From an uncultured Faecalibacterium sp. (GTDB lineage Bacteria > Bacillota > Clostridia > Oscillospirales > Ruminococcaceae), in the NCBI GenBank assembly GCA_934547065.1, contig CAKTEF010000010.1, forward strand, positions 4,234 to 68,233: 64,000 nt of DNA, written 5' to 3'. The notes under the pieces are model-generated. The model was not told the DNA's origin. It worked only from the letters and a program-made list of their open reading frames with translations, and made no database searches. The translations under genes were made by a program, and so were the position numbers. Each line of letters opens with the position of its first letter. The first letter of the stretch is position 1. This document shows, piece by piece, positions 17,984 through 25,972 of the stretch.

Positions 17984-18562
17984 TTAAGCCGCCACAGCAA
18001 GGCGGAGAATGGGAGTGCCCGCATGGAACAAGCTCAGGTAGACCCGGGTACACTTGTTCAGCTGAGCAAAACGGCGGGCGGCGGCATCGGGGTCGCCGTA
18101 AGCCTTCCAGCAGCCGCAGCAGGTAAAGTTGCGGCCCTGATTTTCGATAAAGCCCACCACATCGGTGAGCGGATACCCCAGAAAAATGCCGATCTCGTGC
18201 GGGAACCCGGCTCCGCAGCAGAGCCTGCGGGAGAGCTGGCGCAGCAGCGGCTCACAGGCCCCCAGCTCCTCCGGGAGCGTGTATCCCTCATCGGCCAGAA
18301 ACGCACGGACCTTTTCGTCCGCCAGTACCCGGCTCAGGCGGCTGGTGCGGTAGACATAGACCAGATACTGGTGAGTGTACGCACAGCCCTTGAGCACCCG
18401 CACCTGCAGGCCTTTGGGGTTGAGTGTTTCGTTCCAGCCCCGCACCCGTGCGGCAAGGTCGGCGCAGTCCCGCGTCTCGTAGCGGAACAGCCCGGCCGGT
18501 TTCAGCCCGGCCAGCACCGGGGCGCATTGTTCGATCATCACGGTCTCAAAATTACGCTCCAT
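17984..18562 (-). CDS. DUF3793 family protein, probably iron-regulated
   Basis: A 192-residue cytosolic protein. The features seen fit DUF3793, a clostridial family often found beside feo genes or flavodoxins: VIEQCAPVLAGLKPAGLF-like start (here IEQCAPVLAGLKPAGLF), YLVYVYR, the Cys-rich GAGFPHEIGIFLGYPLTDVVGFI and FTCCGCWKAYG. Its biochemical role is unknown. GGAGGAAATGAGCC precedes the ATG. The promoter carries two GTTAG-N6-CTAAC sites, so it is most likely expressed in iron or metal starvation. The conserved cysteines could bind a metal. Confidence 0.82.
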   Translation of the reverse strand: MERNFETVMIEQCAPVLAGLKPAGLFRYETRDCADLAARVRGWNETLNPKGLQVRVLKGCAYTHQYLVYVYRTSRLSRVLADEKVRAFLADEGYTLPEELGACEPLLRQLSRRLCCGAGFPHEIGIFLGYPLTDVVGFIENQGRNFTCCGCWKAYGDPDAAARRFAQLNKCTRVYLSLFHAGTPILRLAVAA

Positions 18563-18655
18563 GGCTCATTTCCTCCGCTTCGGCTGTGTGCTGTGCTCTG
18601 AAAACAGGATTCCCCGCACGGCACCGGTTATTCCGGATGTTTCGGCAAGTTGTTG

Positions 18656-18671
18656 GTTAGGTTTATCTAAC
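18656..18671. promoter_or_regulatory. DtxR-type operator candidate in DUF3793 leader
   Basis: Perfect palindrome GTTAG-GTTTAT-CTAAC, about 75 bp downstream of the DUF3793 transcription start, where a bound repressor could act as a roadblock. Confidence 0.65.
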
Positions 18672-18725
18672 TTCAAATTCAAAAAAGAATGCGGCACGTC
18701 TTGTTCTGCCGCTTTCTGGTTTGTG

Positions 18726-18778
18726 GTTAGTTATTTCTAACGTGGCATTATCTTACCACAGCTTCCGGGGAGTGTCAA
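18726..18778 (-). promoter_or_regulatory. DUF3793 promoter with overlapping operator palindrome
   Basis: On the minus strand, -35 TTGACA (18778-18773), 17-nt spacer, -10 TAAGAT (18755-18750). The perfect palindrome GTTAG-N6-CTAAC (18726-18741) covers the transcription start. The 18563-18879 interval otherwise holds only the leader and the divergent region. Confidence 0.8.
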
Positions 18779-18879
18779 GGGGATTTTGAAAAGTTTTTGG
18801 CAGGAAATTTCCGGCTGGTTCTTCCCGCCTGCGTATGATATACTTTGTTTTATAAAATAGTTCATTTGGGTATAAGAAC

Positions 18880-19440
18880 ATGTTTGATTTTCGTTTCTAT
18901 TTTGATGAATATTGCCGGGAGCACAGCCTTGATCTATGCTTATCCTTTGACATGCCCTGTGGATATGAAACTGCAAACGGCATGTTCGACATTGCGAGCA
19001 AGACTGTTTTTCTTAATGCAGAGCGTTTGCGCTCTGTGCCTGATTATGAAAAAGCATTCTTTCTTTTTCATGAGCTGCGTCATGCATTGCAGTATCTCTG
19101 TCCGGGCCAGTTCAGTGATATGATTCGCCGCAGTCTTCAATATGTCATCGCCTATGATGGAACTTGTTATAAGCGAATCGGTGGTCATTATTATTCCTGT
19201 AAGCTGGATGCCAGTAAATATGACTTCACCACTTTATATCTTGGTCAGCCGCACGAAGTTGATGCAAATGCATTTGCCTACAAGCAGACCAAGCGGCTTT
19301 ATGGTGATTCCAAAGAGCTAAACGCTCTGTTTGATTTTTGGATGCCGCGCCAAGCTATGCCTATTGACACATACGATGCTGTATTTTTGCAGATTGACCA
19401 AAAGATTTCTTGTTCATCATCTTTGGAGGAAACAACATGA
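18880..19440 (+). CDS. HExxH metalloprotease-like protein (ImmA/IrrE-like pattern)
   Basis: A 186-residue soluble protein. FHELRHALQY provides an HExxH zinc motif (His64, Glu65, His68). A downstream HEVDANAFA (from residue 125) supplies the acidic ligand pattern seen in ImmA/IrrE-type peptidases. Many Cys and Tyr residues (CYKRIGGHYYSC) are unusual. There is no signal peptide or HTH. It is visibly AT-richer than its neighbours, suggesting transfer. Its last four bases overlap the GNAT gene. The start follows no strong ribosome site. It could cleave a regulator, but the target is unknown. Confidence 0.65.
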   Translation: MFDFRFYFDEYCREHSLDLCLSFDMPCGYETANGMFDIASKTVFLNAERLRSVPDYEKAFFLFHELRHALQYLCPGQFSDMIRRSLQYVIAYDGTCYKRIGGHYYSCKLDASKYDFTTLYLGQPHEVDANAFAYKQTKRLYGDSKELNALFDFWMPRQAMPIDTYDAVFLQIDQKISCSSSLEETT

Positions 19441-19958
19441 TTTTCACACCATTTGAAACATCTCGGCTGCGCCTGCGCCCGCAGGAAGAACGGGATGCTG
19501 GTTTTGCGCTCTGCATCTGGGGCGACCCCATCACCGGAAAATACCTGTCCGACCCAGCACTGGACGATATTGAGGACCTGAATGAATATATGGACCTGCT
19601 TCGTCACCTGAATGACAGCACGGACTGCTATTATATGATTGCCGAAGACAAGGCCACCTGTCAGCCCATCGGCACATGCTGCGCCGTTGTCAAAGAAAAT
19701 GGCTCCTGCTGGGATATCGGTTACTGCATCCATCCCACCTGCTGGCGCAAGGGATACGCCAAGGAAATGGTCCAGGCTCTGGTGCAATTCGGCAAACAGA
19801 GCGGCGTAAAAACTTTTCTCGCAGATGTTGCCGCAGAAAATGCCGGTTCCTGCGCCGTGATGCGAGCATTGGGCTTTGCCCCTGCCGAGAACGGAACCTT
19901 CCACCGGAGCGGTTCTTCAACGGAATATAAAAATTTAACGTTTCAAAAAGATCTGTAA
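19437..19958 (+). CDS. GNAT family N-acetyltransferase
   Basis: A 173-residue acetyl-CoA-dependent acetyltransferase of the RimJ/RimL group. It starts FTPFETSRLRLRP; the acetyl-CoA-binding region is DIGYCIHPTCWRKGYAKEMVQAL (motif Q/RxxGxG/A-like), followed by FLADVAAENAGSCAVMRALGF. The ATG overlaps the previous stop, with GGAGGAAACAAC upstream, so the two genes are coupled. The substrate (ribosomal protein, tRNA, small amine) is unknown. Confidence 0.9.
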   Translation: MIFTPFETSRLRLRPQEERDAGFALCIWGDPITGKYLSDPALDDIEDLNEYMDLLRHLNDSTDCYYMIAEDKATCQPIGTCCAVVKENGSCWDIGYCIHPTCWRKGYAKEMVQALVQFGKQSGVKTFLADVAAENAGSCAVMRALGFAPAENGTFHRSGSSTEYKNLTFQKDL

Positions 19959-19988
19959 CGCGCTCTTTTGCGGTATTTTCAAAATTGA

Positions 19989-20017
19989 TTGAAAGTTCTC
20001 CGCTTTCGTGTTATAGT
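19989..20017 (+). promoter_or_regulatory. Promoter of small-peptide unit
   Basis: TTGAAA (19989-19994), 17-nt spacer, TATAGT (20012-20017). It starts a separate short transcript just after the GNAT gene. Confidence 0.8.
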
Positions 20018-20023
20018 GATATT

Positions 20024-20164
20024 GCCGCCAGCAATGGCGGTGCGCTGTCTGCAATGTCAGGTGGTCGGGCTTCTTTCCGGCACAATTCCGGAGGAGGTCT
20101 GCTTTTTATCTCCTCCGGACTATTTGAATGTCGATCCATACAGATTTGAACGGAGGAGTCCAGC
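20024..20164 (+). promoter_or_regulatory. Structured leader with mutually exclusive anti-ribosome-site pairing
   Basis: A leader of about 140 nt. A first hairpin CCGCCA-GCAA-TGGCGG (about 20026-20041) is followed by a perfect 10-bp stem TCCGGAGGAG (20087-20096) / CTCCTCCGGA (20110-20119). The second arm, CTCCTCCG, is also fully complementary to the ribosome site CGGAGGAG (20151-20158) of the downstream peptide. Two exclusive folds are possible: one frees the ribosome site, the other hides it. The trigger is unknown, and I do not recognise a known riboswitch class. Confidence 0.6.
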
Positions 20165-20308
20165 ATGGATGTTTTGAATATTGTTGTAAATGTACTGCAT
20201 TTGATTGCCGATGTCGTCATTGGCGCTACGCAGATCACATGGATGATCTCGAAAGATGTCTTTCGGGACAAACACAAGGCCAAGCATTATTCTAACAATA
20301 AAAAGTAA
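20165..20308 (+). CDS. Small membrane peptide, 47 residues, unknown function
   Basis: The peptide begins MDVLNIVVNVLHLIADVVIG, is hydrophobic to about residue 27, and ends in a basic, polar tail (FRDKHKAKHYSNNKK). This resembles the shape of type I toxin peptides and other small membrane regulators, but no family is recognised. Ribosome site GGAGGAG lies six bases before the ATG. The gene has its own promoter, structured leader and terminator. It is AT-richer than the surrounding genes. Coding status rests on the ribosome site, the peptide shape and the unit boundaries. Confidence 0.65.
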   Translation: MDVLNIVVNVLHLIADVVIGATQITWMISKDVFRDKHKAKHYSNNKK

Positions 20309-20352
20309 ACGACCGCCTCACGTTCCCCAACACGAGCGGTCGTTTGCTTTTG
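20307..20352 (+). terminator. Terminator of small-peptide unit
   Basis: An AAACGACCGC/GCGGTCGTTT stem is followed by GCTTTTGC, directly at the peptide stop codon. Confidence 0.85.
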
Positions 20353-20450
20353 CTTATTGATTGCCGGATAAGGAGCTGACCATCTTGCGGACAGCGCCTT
20401 TTCTGTTTGTAGTATAGTTGATTTTCTGTATTTTGTCAAGGAAAGGCTTT

Positions 20451-21080
20451 ATGATCTCAACCAACCTCTCACCCGTTATAGAAACGCTTTCTGCCCTGCT
20501 GGCCGCCCACCCGGAGCGGCCGGTGCTGGCTGCGCTGGACGGCCACTGCGGCAGCGGCAAAACCACGCTGGCCGCGCAGCTGGCGGCACAGTTTCCCCGG
20601 AGCATCACCGTCCACACCGACGATTTCTACCTGCCGCCCGCCCAGCGGGTGCCCGGCTGGGAGCATACGCCCTGCGCCAACATGGACCTTGCCCGCCTGC
20701 GGCAGGAGGTGCTGCTGCCCAGTGCGGCCGGGCAGCCGGCGGCCTACCGCGCCTACTCCTGCCGGGAGGGCGCGTTCTGCCCCACGCAGCGGTTGGCACC
20801 CCAGCCGCTGGTGCTGGTGGAGGGCAGTTACAGCCATCATCCCCTCCTGGCAGACTGCTATGACCTCAAGGTGTTCGTCACCTGCACCAAGGAAGAACAG
20901 GCCCGGCGCTTGCAGGCACGGGAGGGCGAGCGCTACCCAAACTTTGTCCGGCGCTGGATCCCGCTGGAGGAGGGGTACTTTGCGGCCTGCCAAATTGAAA
21001 CAGGGGCGGACATTGTCCTTATGAATCAAGGGGAAGCCTGTAATGGAGCAGTGAAACCGTGTAAGTGCATCTCTCTGTGA
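20451..21080 (+). CDS. P-loop kinase-like protein (uridine kinase-like fold)
   Basis: A 209-residue P-loop NTPase. Walker A is DGHCGSGKTTLAAQL. VHTDDFYLPP matches the uridine-kinase-type substrate/magnesium motif, and LVLVEGSYSHHP resembles the family VEG block. LKVFVTCTKEEQARRLQAREGE is a lid-like region. Ribosome site AAGGAAAGG lies close before the ATG at 20451. An earlier ATG at 20418 has no ribosome site. The substrate may be a nucleoside or another small molecule. Confidence 0.8.
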   Translation: MISTNLSPVIETLSALLAAHPERPVLAALDGHCGSGKTTLAAQLAAQFPRSITVHTDDFYLPPAQRVPGWEHTPCANMDLARLRQEVLLPSAAGQPAAYRAYSCREGAFCPTQRLAPQPLVLVEGSYSHHPLLADCYDLKVFVTCTKEEQARRLQAREGERYPNFVRRWIPLEEGYFAACQIETGADIVLMNQGEACNGAVKPCKCISL

Positions 21081-21179
21081 ACTTTTTGAAAATTTGTCCT
21101 CCGGTCCTCTCCAAACTGCCTGCGAAATATGCTATATTTAAGGTGATAGCAAACAATTTCCAAGGCAAGGAGAACACCC

Positions 21180-21884
21180 ATGGAGCATTTCGTACAATTT
21201 GAGGATGTTTCCAAATATTATCAGACCGGCAGTGTCCGGATCGCAGCGGCAGACCACCTGAACTTCTATGTGGACAAAGGCGAGTTCTGCATCATCGTGG
21301 GCCCATCGGGCGCAGGCAAGACCACCCTGTTGAACATCCTGGGCGGCATGGACACCTGCGACGAGGGCCATGTCTGGCTGGACGGCCAGGATGTGAGTCA
21401 TTTTACCGAAAAGGAACTGACCACCTACCGCCGGTACGATGTGGGCTTTGTGTTCCAGTTCTACAACCTGGTGCAGAACCTGACCGCGCTGGAAAACGTG
21501 GAGCTGGCCAGCGAGATCTGCCGCAACCCGCTGGACCCCGCCGCCACGCTGGAAAGTGTGGGCCTGGGCGAGCGGCTGAACAATTTCCCGGCCCAGCTGT
21601 CGGGCGGCGAACAGCAGCGGGTGTCCATTGCCCGCGCCCTGGCCAAGAACCCCAAGCTCCTGCTCTGTGACGAGCCCACCGGCGCACTGGATTACAAAAC
21701 CGGCAAGCAGGTTCTGGCCCTGCTCCAGCGCACCTGCCGTGAGACGGGCCGCACCGTCATCGTCATCACCCATAACACGGCCCTGACGGCCATGGCGGAC
21801 CGGATCATCCAGGTGAAAAGCGGGCAGATCCTCTCCAACAAGGTCAACGAACATCCCGTTCCTGTGGAACAGATCGAGTGGTGA
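21180..21884 (+). CDS. ABC transporter ATPase, MacB/LolD type
   Basis: A 234-residue ATPase with Walker [14 protein letters not shown]-loop [19 protein letters not shown] (LolD/MacB type), signature [15 protein letters not shown], Walker [12 protein letters not shown] and H-loop THNTA. Ribosome site AAGGAGAACACCC precedes the ATG. It is directly followed and overlapped by its FtsX-type permease. This type uses mechanotransmission across the membrane, for example for drug or peptide resistance or envelope stress, rather than classical transport. Confidence 0.94.
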   Translation: MEHFVQFEDVSKYYQTGSVRIAAADHLNFYVDKGEFCIIVGPSGAGKTTLLNILGGMDTCDEGHVWLDGQDVSHFTEKELTTYRRYDVGFVFQFYNLVQNLTALENVELASEICRNPLDPAATLESVGLGERLNNFPAQLSGGEQQRVSIARALAKNPKLLLCDEPTGALDYKTGKQVLALLQRTCRETGRTVIVITHNTALTAMADRIIQVKSGQILSNKVNEHPVPVEQIEW

Positions 21885-24800
21885 GTGCTGTGCAGAAAAG
21901 TTATCGCAAAAACATCCTGCGGGATCTCAAAAGCAATCTGAGCCGGTTTCTTTCCCTGTTTGGCATCGTGCTTCTGGGCGTGATGATGCTGACAGGTCTG
22001 GCCAGCTTTGCGCCCAGTATGCGCACCGCCGGGCAGAAATTCTACACCCAGCAGAACGTGTTCGACCTGCGCGTTCTTTCCACACTGGGCCTTTCGGAGG
22101 ACGACATCACCGCCATTGCCGCCACCGAGGGGGTCAGCGCCGTGATGCCCGTGAAATACCTGGATGCCGTGGGCCAGTGGTCCACCTCCAGCGACGGCGC
22201 GGTGGTGCGGGTGCAGCAGCTGGGCACAGACCCGGAGGCCGACACTCCGGACAACATGAACCGTCTCCTCGTTTTGGAGGGGCGGCTGCCCCAGAGCGCC
22301 GACGAGTGCGTGGTGCAGGTGCTGGGCCACGGGGATCCCATCCCGCTGGGCACCACGCTCACCCTGCCCGATGACACCGAGAATCTCCGCCGCACCCAGT
22401 ACACCGTGGTGGGCCGGGTGCAGGACCCGCAGTATTTCTCCGCCGGGCAGGAAACTTCCACGGCGGGTGACGGCGTTCTGGATGCCATGGTGTTCGTGCA
22501 GGACGGCCAGCTGACCGCAGATTATTATACCGCTTGTTACATCAAGGCAGAAAACGCCGATCTGTACGATAATTACTCGGACGAATACCAGGCCGCCGTG
22601 GATGCCGTGGCCGACCGGCTCACCGCCATCAGCGCGGCACAGTGTACCACCCGCCGGACCCGGCTCATCGACGATGCCACCGCCCGGCTGGACGAAGCCA
22701 AGCAGACCTTTGCCGAACAAAAAGCCGAGGCCGAACGCCAGTTCGCGGAGGCCGAACAGCAGCTTGCCGATGCCGAGGCCCGGCTCACCGCCGCCAAGGC
22801 TCAGCTGGACGCAGGCGAAGCCGAGCTTGCCGCCCAGAAAGCCGCCCTGCCCGACACGATGGAACACGGGGCCGACACGCTGGTGAGCAGTGAGGAGCAG
22901 GTGCTGGAATTTGAGGATCGGCTCCAGCAGATCGAGCTGCTGGTCAACCTGAAGCAGGTGGCCGACCCCTTGCTTGGCTACGCCGAAACGGCCCTGAACA
23001 ACGCGCAGAAAGCGCTGGACGAAGCCGAACCGGAGGACGAAGAATACACCGAGCTGCGGGATGCCCTGGCTAAGGCGCAGGCCGCCTACGACAACATCAA
23101 CGGCCAGCTCAACGGCTATCAGGCCCAGCTGGACGCAGGCAAACAGCAGATGTACGCCCAGGGGCTGATCTCCTCGCCCAGCCTTTCCAACACCGACCTG
23201 GTCACCGAGGCCAAGGCTGCTTTGCGCCGGATGAAAGTGCAGCTGCTGCAAGGGCAGCTGCAGCTCACCACCGGCACCGCTGCCGCCTACACCCAGTTCG
23301 ATGCCGCCCGCATCCGGCTGGACGAGGGCTGGAAAGAGTACAACTCCGGCAAGGAACAGCTGGAAGCTTCCCGCACCGAATACGAGACGCAGAAAGCCGA
23401 GGCCGAACAGAAGCTTGCCGACGGCCAGCAGCAGATCACCGATGCCGAGGAGCAGATCCACGACATCCAGTCCGGCGAATGGTTTGTGCTGGACCGGGGC
23501 AGCACCGTGAGTTTTGTCACCTTTGAACAGTATGCCGACCGGATGGCCGCCATTGCGCGGGTGTTCCCGGTGTTCTTCTTCCTGGTGGCGGCGCTGGTGG
23601 CCTCCACCACCATGACCCGCATGGTGGACGAGAACCGCCTGCAGATGGGCACCCTGAAAGCCCTGGGCTACTCCAACGCAAAGATCGCAGGCAAATACCT
23701 CTTTTACGGCCTGACCGCCAGCATCCTGGGCAGCGTGGCCGGCATGGCCGTGGGCTTTGTGATCTTCCCGCTGATCATGTGGAAAGCCTATCAGACCATG
23801 ATGTTCAGCCTGCCCACGTTCACGCTCCACTTCTACCCCGGCATGGCGCTGGCCAGCGTGGCCGTCAGCGCGGCGGTGATCGGACTTTCCACGCTGGAAG
23901 CCTGCCGCACCAGCCTGAAAGAGAAAACCGCTTCCCTGCTGCTGCCCCGTGCGCCGGTGGCGGGCAAGCGCATCTTCCTGGAATACCTGACCCCGCTGTG
24001 GAAGCGGATGAGCTTTTCGCAAAAGACCACCGCCCGCAACCTGTTCCGGTATAAAAAGCGCTTTTTCATGACCGTTCTGGGCGTAGCGGGCTGTACGGCA
24101 CTTTTGCTGATCGGCTTTGGCATCCAGGACTCCCTCCTGCCCATGCTCGACAAGCAGACCACCCAGCTGACCCACACCGACCTGACCGTTTTCCTGAGCG
24201 ACGAAGCCGCCCTGACGCTGGAAAACGGCCTGGCCGACACGCTGGATGCCAGCTCTGCCGTGACCAGCTGGGGCAGCTTTTACACCAAGAGCGTCACCCT
24301 CTACAATGCCGCAGGCGAAAAGGCCACGGTCAGCATCGTCACGGCGCAGGACGAAAGCCAGATGCCCGTCTACTTCACGTTCCGCACCCGCAGCGGCCAC
24401 AAGGCCATCCCCTTTGATCGTTCCAGCGTCATCCTGACCGAAAAGACCGCCGAAAGCCTGGGCCTGGCCGTAGGCGATCCGTTCACGGTGGAAACCGCCG
24501 ACGGCAGCCGCAAAACGCTGACGTTGACCGGCATCACCGAGAACTACGTCTTTACCCGGCTCTACCTGGCACAGGACCAGCTGCGCGCCCTGACCGCCGA
24601 CGGCCAGCTGCCCGCCTGGAACACCGTGTTCGGCCAGACCGACTGCCCCACCGACACCGCCCGCGACACGCTGCGCTCCACCCTTTTGGGCTGCAACTAC
24701 GTCAGCAGTGTCTCGTTCCTTGAGGACACCACCCTGATGTTCAACAACCTCATCGGCTGCCTGAACTCGGTGGTCATCCTGATCATCGGCTGCGCCGCTG

Positions 24801-25162
24801 CGCTGGCCGCCGTGGTGCTCTACAATCTCATCAGCGTCAACCTGGGCGAGCGCAAAAAGGAGCTGGCCACGATCAAGGTGCTGGGCTTCTATGACCCGGA
24901 GGTCTACCGCTACATCTTCCGCGAGATCGACCTGCTGGCCCTGATCGGCTCCCTGGTGGGACTTGCGCTGGGCGTGCCGCTGCACCAGTTCATCATCCGC
25001 ACCGTGGAAATGGATCAGATGATGTTCATTCGCACCATTGCGCCCCGCAGCTATCTGTTCAGCATGGCGCTCACCATGCTGTTCACGTTCGTGGTCTGCC
25101 GCCTCATGCGCCGCCATGTCCGCCAGATCAGCATGGTGGAAAGCATGAAAGCACCGGAATAA
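21878..25162 (+). CDS. Large FtsX/MacB-type ABC permease with extracellular coiled coil
   Basis: About 1,094 residues. An N-terminal span (LSLFGIVLLGVMMLTGLASF) is followed by an extracellular region that includes a long Ala/Glu/Gln coiled coil at about residues 260-530 (DDATARLDEAKQTFAEQ, QQLADAEARLTAAK repeats). Then come two FtsX units: VFFFLVAALVASTTMTRMVDENR, and near the end LNSVVILIIGCAAALAAVVLYNL with a final span pair. All starts are GTG (21878, 21881 or 21890); the frame overlaps the ATPase stop. The coiled coil resembles YhgE/Pip-like and other extracellular arms of Firmicute FtsX permeases. Confidence 0.92.
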   Translation: MVSAVQKSYRKNILRDLKSNLSRFLSLFGIVLLGVMMLTGLASFAPSMRTAGQKFYTQQNVFDLRVLSTLGLSEDDITAIAATEGVSAVMPVKYLDAVGQWSTSSDGAVVRVQQLGTDPEADTPDNMNRLLVLEGRLPQSADECVVQVLGHGDPIPLGTTLTLPDDTENLRRTQYTVVGRVQDPQYFSAGQETSTAGDGVLDAMVFVQDGQLTADYYTACYIKAENADLYDNYSDEYQAAVDAVADRLTAISAAQCTTRRTRLIDDATARLDEAKQTFAEQKAEAERQFAEAEQQLADAEARLTAAKAQLDAGEAELAAQKAALPDTMEHGADTLVSSEEQVLEFEDRLQQIELLVNLKQVADPLLGYAETALNNAQKALDEAEPEDEEYTELRDALAKAQAAYDNINGQLNGYQAQLDAGKQQMYAQGLISSPSLSNTDLVTEAKAALRRMKVQLLQGQLQLTTGTAAAYTQFDAARIRLDEGWKEYNSGKEQLEASRTEYETQKAEAEQKLADGQQQITDAEEQIHDIQSGEWFVLDRGSTVSFVTFEQYADRMAAIARVFPVFFFLVAALVASTTMTRMVDENRLQMGTLKALGYSNAKIAGKYLFYGLTASILGSVAGMAVGFVIFPLIMWKAYQTMMFSLPTFTLHFYPGMALASVAVSAAVIGLSTLEACRTSLKEKTASLLLPRAPVAGKRIFLEYLTPLWKRMSFSQKTTARNLFRYKKRFFMTVLGVAGCTALLLIGFGIQDSLLPMLDKQTTQLTHTDLTVFLSDEAALTLENGLADTLDASSAVTSWGSFYTKSVTLYNAAGEKATVSIVTAQDESQMPVYFTFRTRSGHKAIPFDRSSVILTEKTAESLGLAVGDPFTVETADGSRKTLTLTGITENYVFTRLYLAQDQLRALTADGQLPAWNTVFGQTDCPTDTARDTLRSTLLGCNYVSSVSFLEDTTLMFNNLIGCLNSVVILIIGCAAALAAVVLYNLISVNLGERKKELATIKVLGFYDPEVYRYIFREIDLLALIGSLVGLALGVPLHQFIIRTVEMDQMMFIRTIAPRSYLFSMALTMLFTFVVCRLMRRHVRQISMVESMKAPE

Positions 25163-25176
25163 AGTTTTGGGTTCTC

Positions 25177-25205
25177 TTGCATCTCCCATCCAATAGGAGT
25201 ATAAT
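25177..25205 (+). promoter_or_regulatory. Promoter of toxin-antitoxin pair
   Basis: TTGCAT (25177-25182), 17-nt spacer, TATAAT (25200-25205), 24 bp before the toxin start. The spacer is bounded by CTCC/GGAG arms, which may serve the antitoxin. Confidence 0.8.
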
Positions 25206-25228
25206 AGTAACAGAAAGGATTTCCAGCC

Positions 25229-25561
25229 ATGCAACGGACGTTTATCATCCTCCCGGAGTTCGATAAGAACTGGAAGGCCATGGGCCTTACCGACGAAGAT
25301 CTGCGTCGGCTGGAAAATGAGATTCTGAAAGACCCCACCGCCGGAGCTGTGATGCAGGGCACCGGCGGCCTGCGTAAGCTGCGTTTTGCCCTGGACAACC
25401 GTGGAAAAAGCGGCAGTGCCCGTGTCTGCTATGTAGACATCGTTCTGCGGGAGACGATTTTCCTGATCACTGCCTACCCCAAAAACGAAAAGGAAAACCT
25501 GAGCAAGGCGGAACGAAATAACATCCGAACGATCATTGAATATCTGGAACGAACTTTGTAA
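25229..25561 (+). CDS. HigB/RelE-like toxin of a type II toxin-antitoxin pair
   Basis: A 110-residue basic protein of the RelE/HigB-like group that includes the phage-Gp49 type. Seen: TFIILPEFDKNWKAMGLTDEDLRRLENEI, GLRKLRFALDNRGKSGSARVCYVDI and IFLITAYPKNEKENLSKAE. The Arg/Lys and C-terminal Tyr-Lys block match ribosome-dependent mRNA endonucleases. It precedes its antitoxin, the HigBA order, with a 12-bp gap and its own promoter. Ribosome site GAAAGGA. Confidence 0.88.
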   Translation: MQRTFIILPEFDKNWKAMGLTDEDLRRLENEILKDPTAGAVMQGTGGLRKLRFALDNRGKSGSARVCYVDIVLRETIFLITAYPKNEKENLSKAERNNIRTIIEYLERTL

Positions 25562-25573
25562 GGAGCTGATTTG

Positions 25574-25885
25574 ATGAATGTTTACCAGAGCATCCTGCAG
25601 GGCCTGAACGAAGCGGTGGATTACGCAAACGGGAAGCCCAATGGCGCACGGGTCCACAAGATCAGCGTAGAGCCTGTCCCGCAGTTCAAGGCTGAGGATA
25701 TCCGGACCATCCGCAAAGACCTTGGCATGACGCAGGTCGTGTTCGCTTCTGTCATGGGCGTTTCCACCAAAACGGTAGAAGCCTGGGAACAGGGGGTCAA
25801 TGCCCCCAATGGTCCTTCCTGCCGTCTACTGGGACTTTACCGTTCCAGCCCTACCAGTGCAAAACAATTGGTGCGGGAATCCTGA
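25574..25885 (+). CDS. HigA-like XRE antitoxin
   Basis: A 103-residue antitoxin. The C-terminal half has the helix-turn-helix IRKDLGMTQVVFASVMGVSTKTVEAWEQG and the N-terminal half should bind the toxin. AGGAGCTGATTTG precedes the ATG at 25574. The ending (KQLVRES) is short but complete. It likely represses the pair's own promoter. Confidence 0.88.
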   Translation: MNVYQSILQGLNEAVDYANGKPNGARVHKISVEPVPQFKAEDIRTIRKDLGMTQVVFASVMGVSTKTVEAWEQGVNAPNGPSCRLLGLYRSSPTSAKQLVRES

Positions 25886-25900
25886 CGTTCCAAACCATCG

Positions 25901-25950
25901 AAAAAGCCCGCCGGGCATGGTACTTCTTGTACCGCCCGGCGGGCTTTCTT
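25901..25950. terminator. Bidirectional terminator between antitoxin and transglycosylase
   Basis: A 14-bp stem, AAAGCCCGCCGGGC/GCCCGGCGGGCTTT, with T-runs on both strands between convergent genes. Confidence 0.9.
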
Positions 25951-25972
25951 GCTGCTTCTTTGTCTCCTGCCT

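Noticed and set aside
17842..18024. A 60-codon minus-strand frame between the feo promoter and DUF3793
   Set aside because: No ribosome site, overlaps the DUF3793 end and contains the stem-loop at 17861-17896.
21692..25657. A 1,321-codon open frame antisense to the FtsX-type permease
   Set aside because: Its translation has no family blocks and the opposite strand encodes a clear permease. Long antisense frames are expected in GC-rich genes with strong codon bias.
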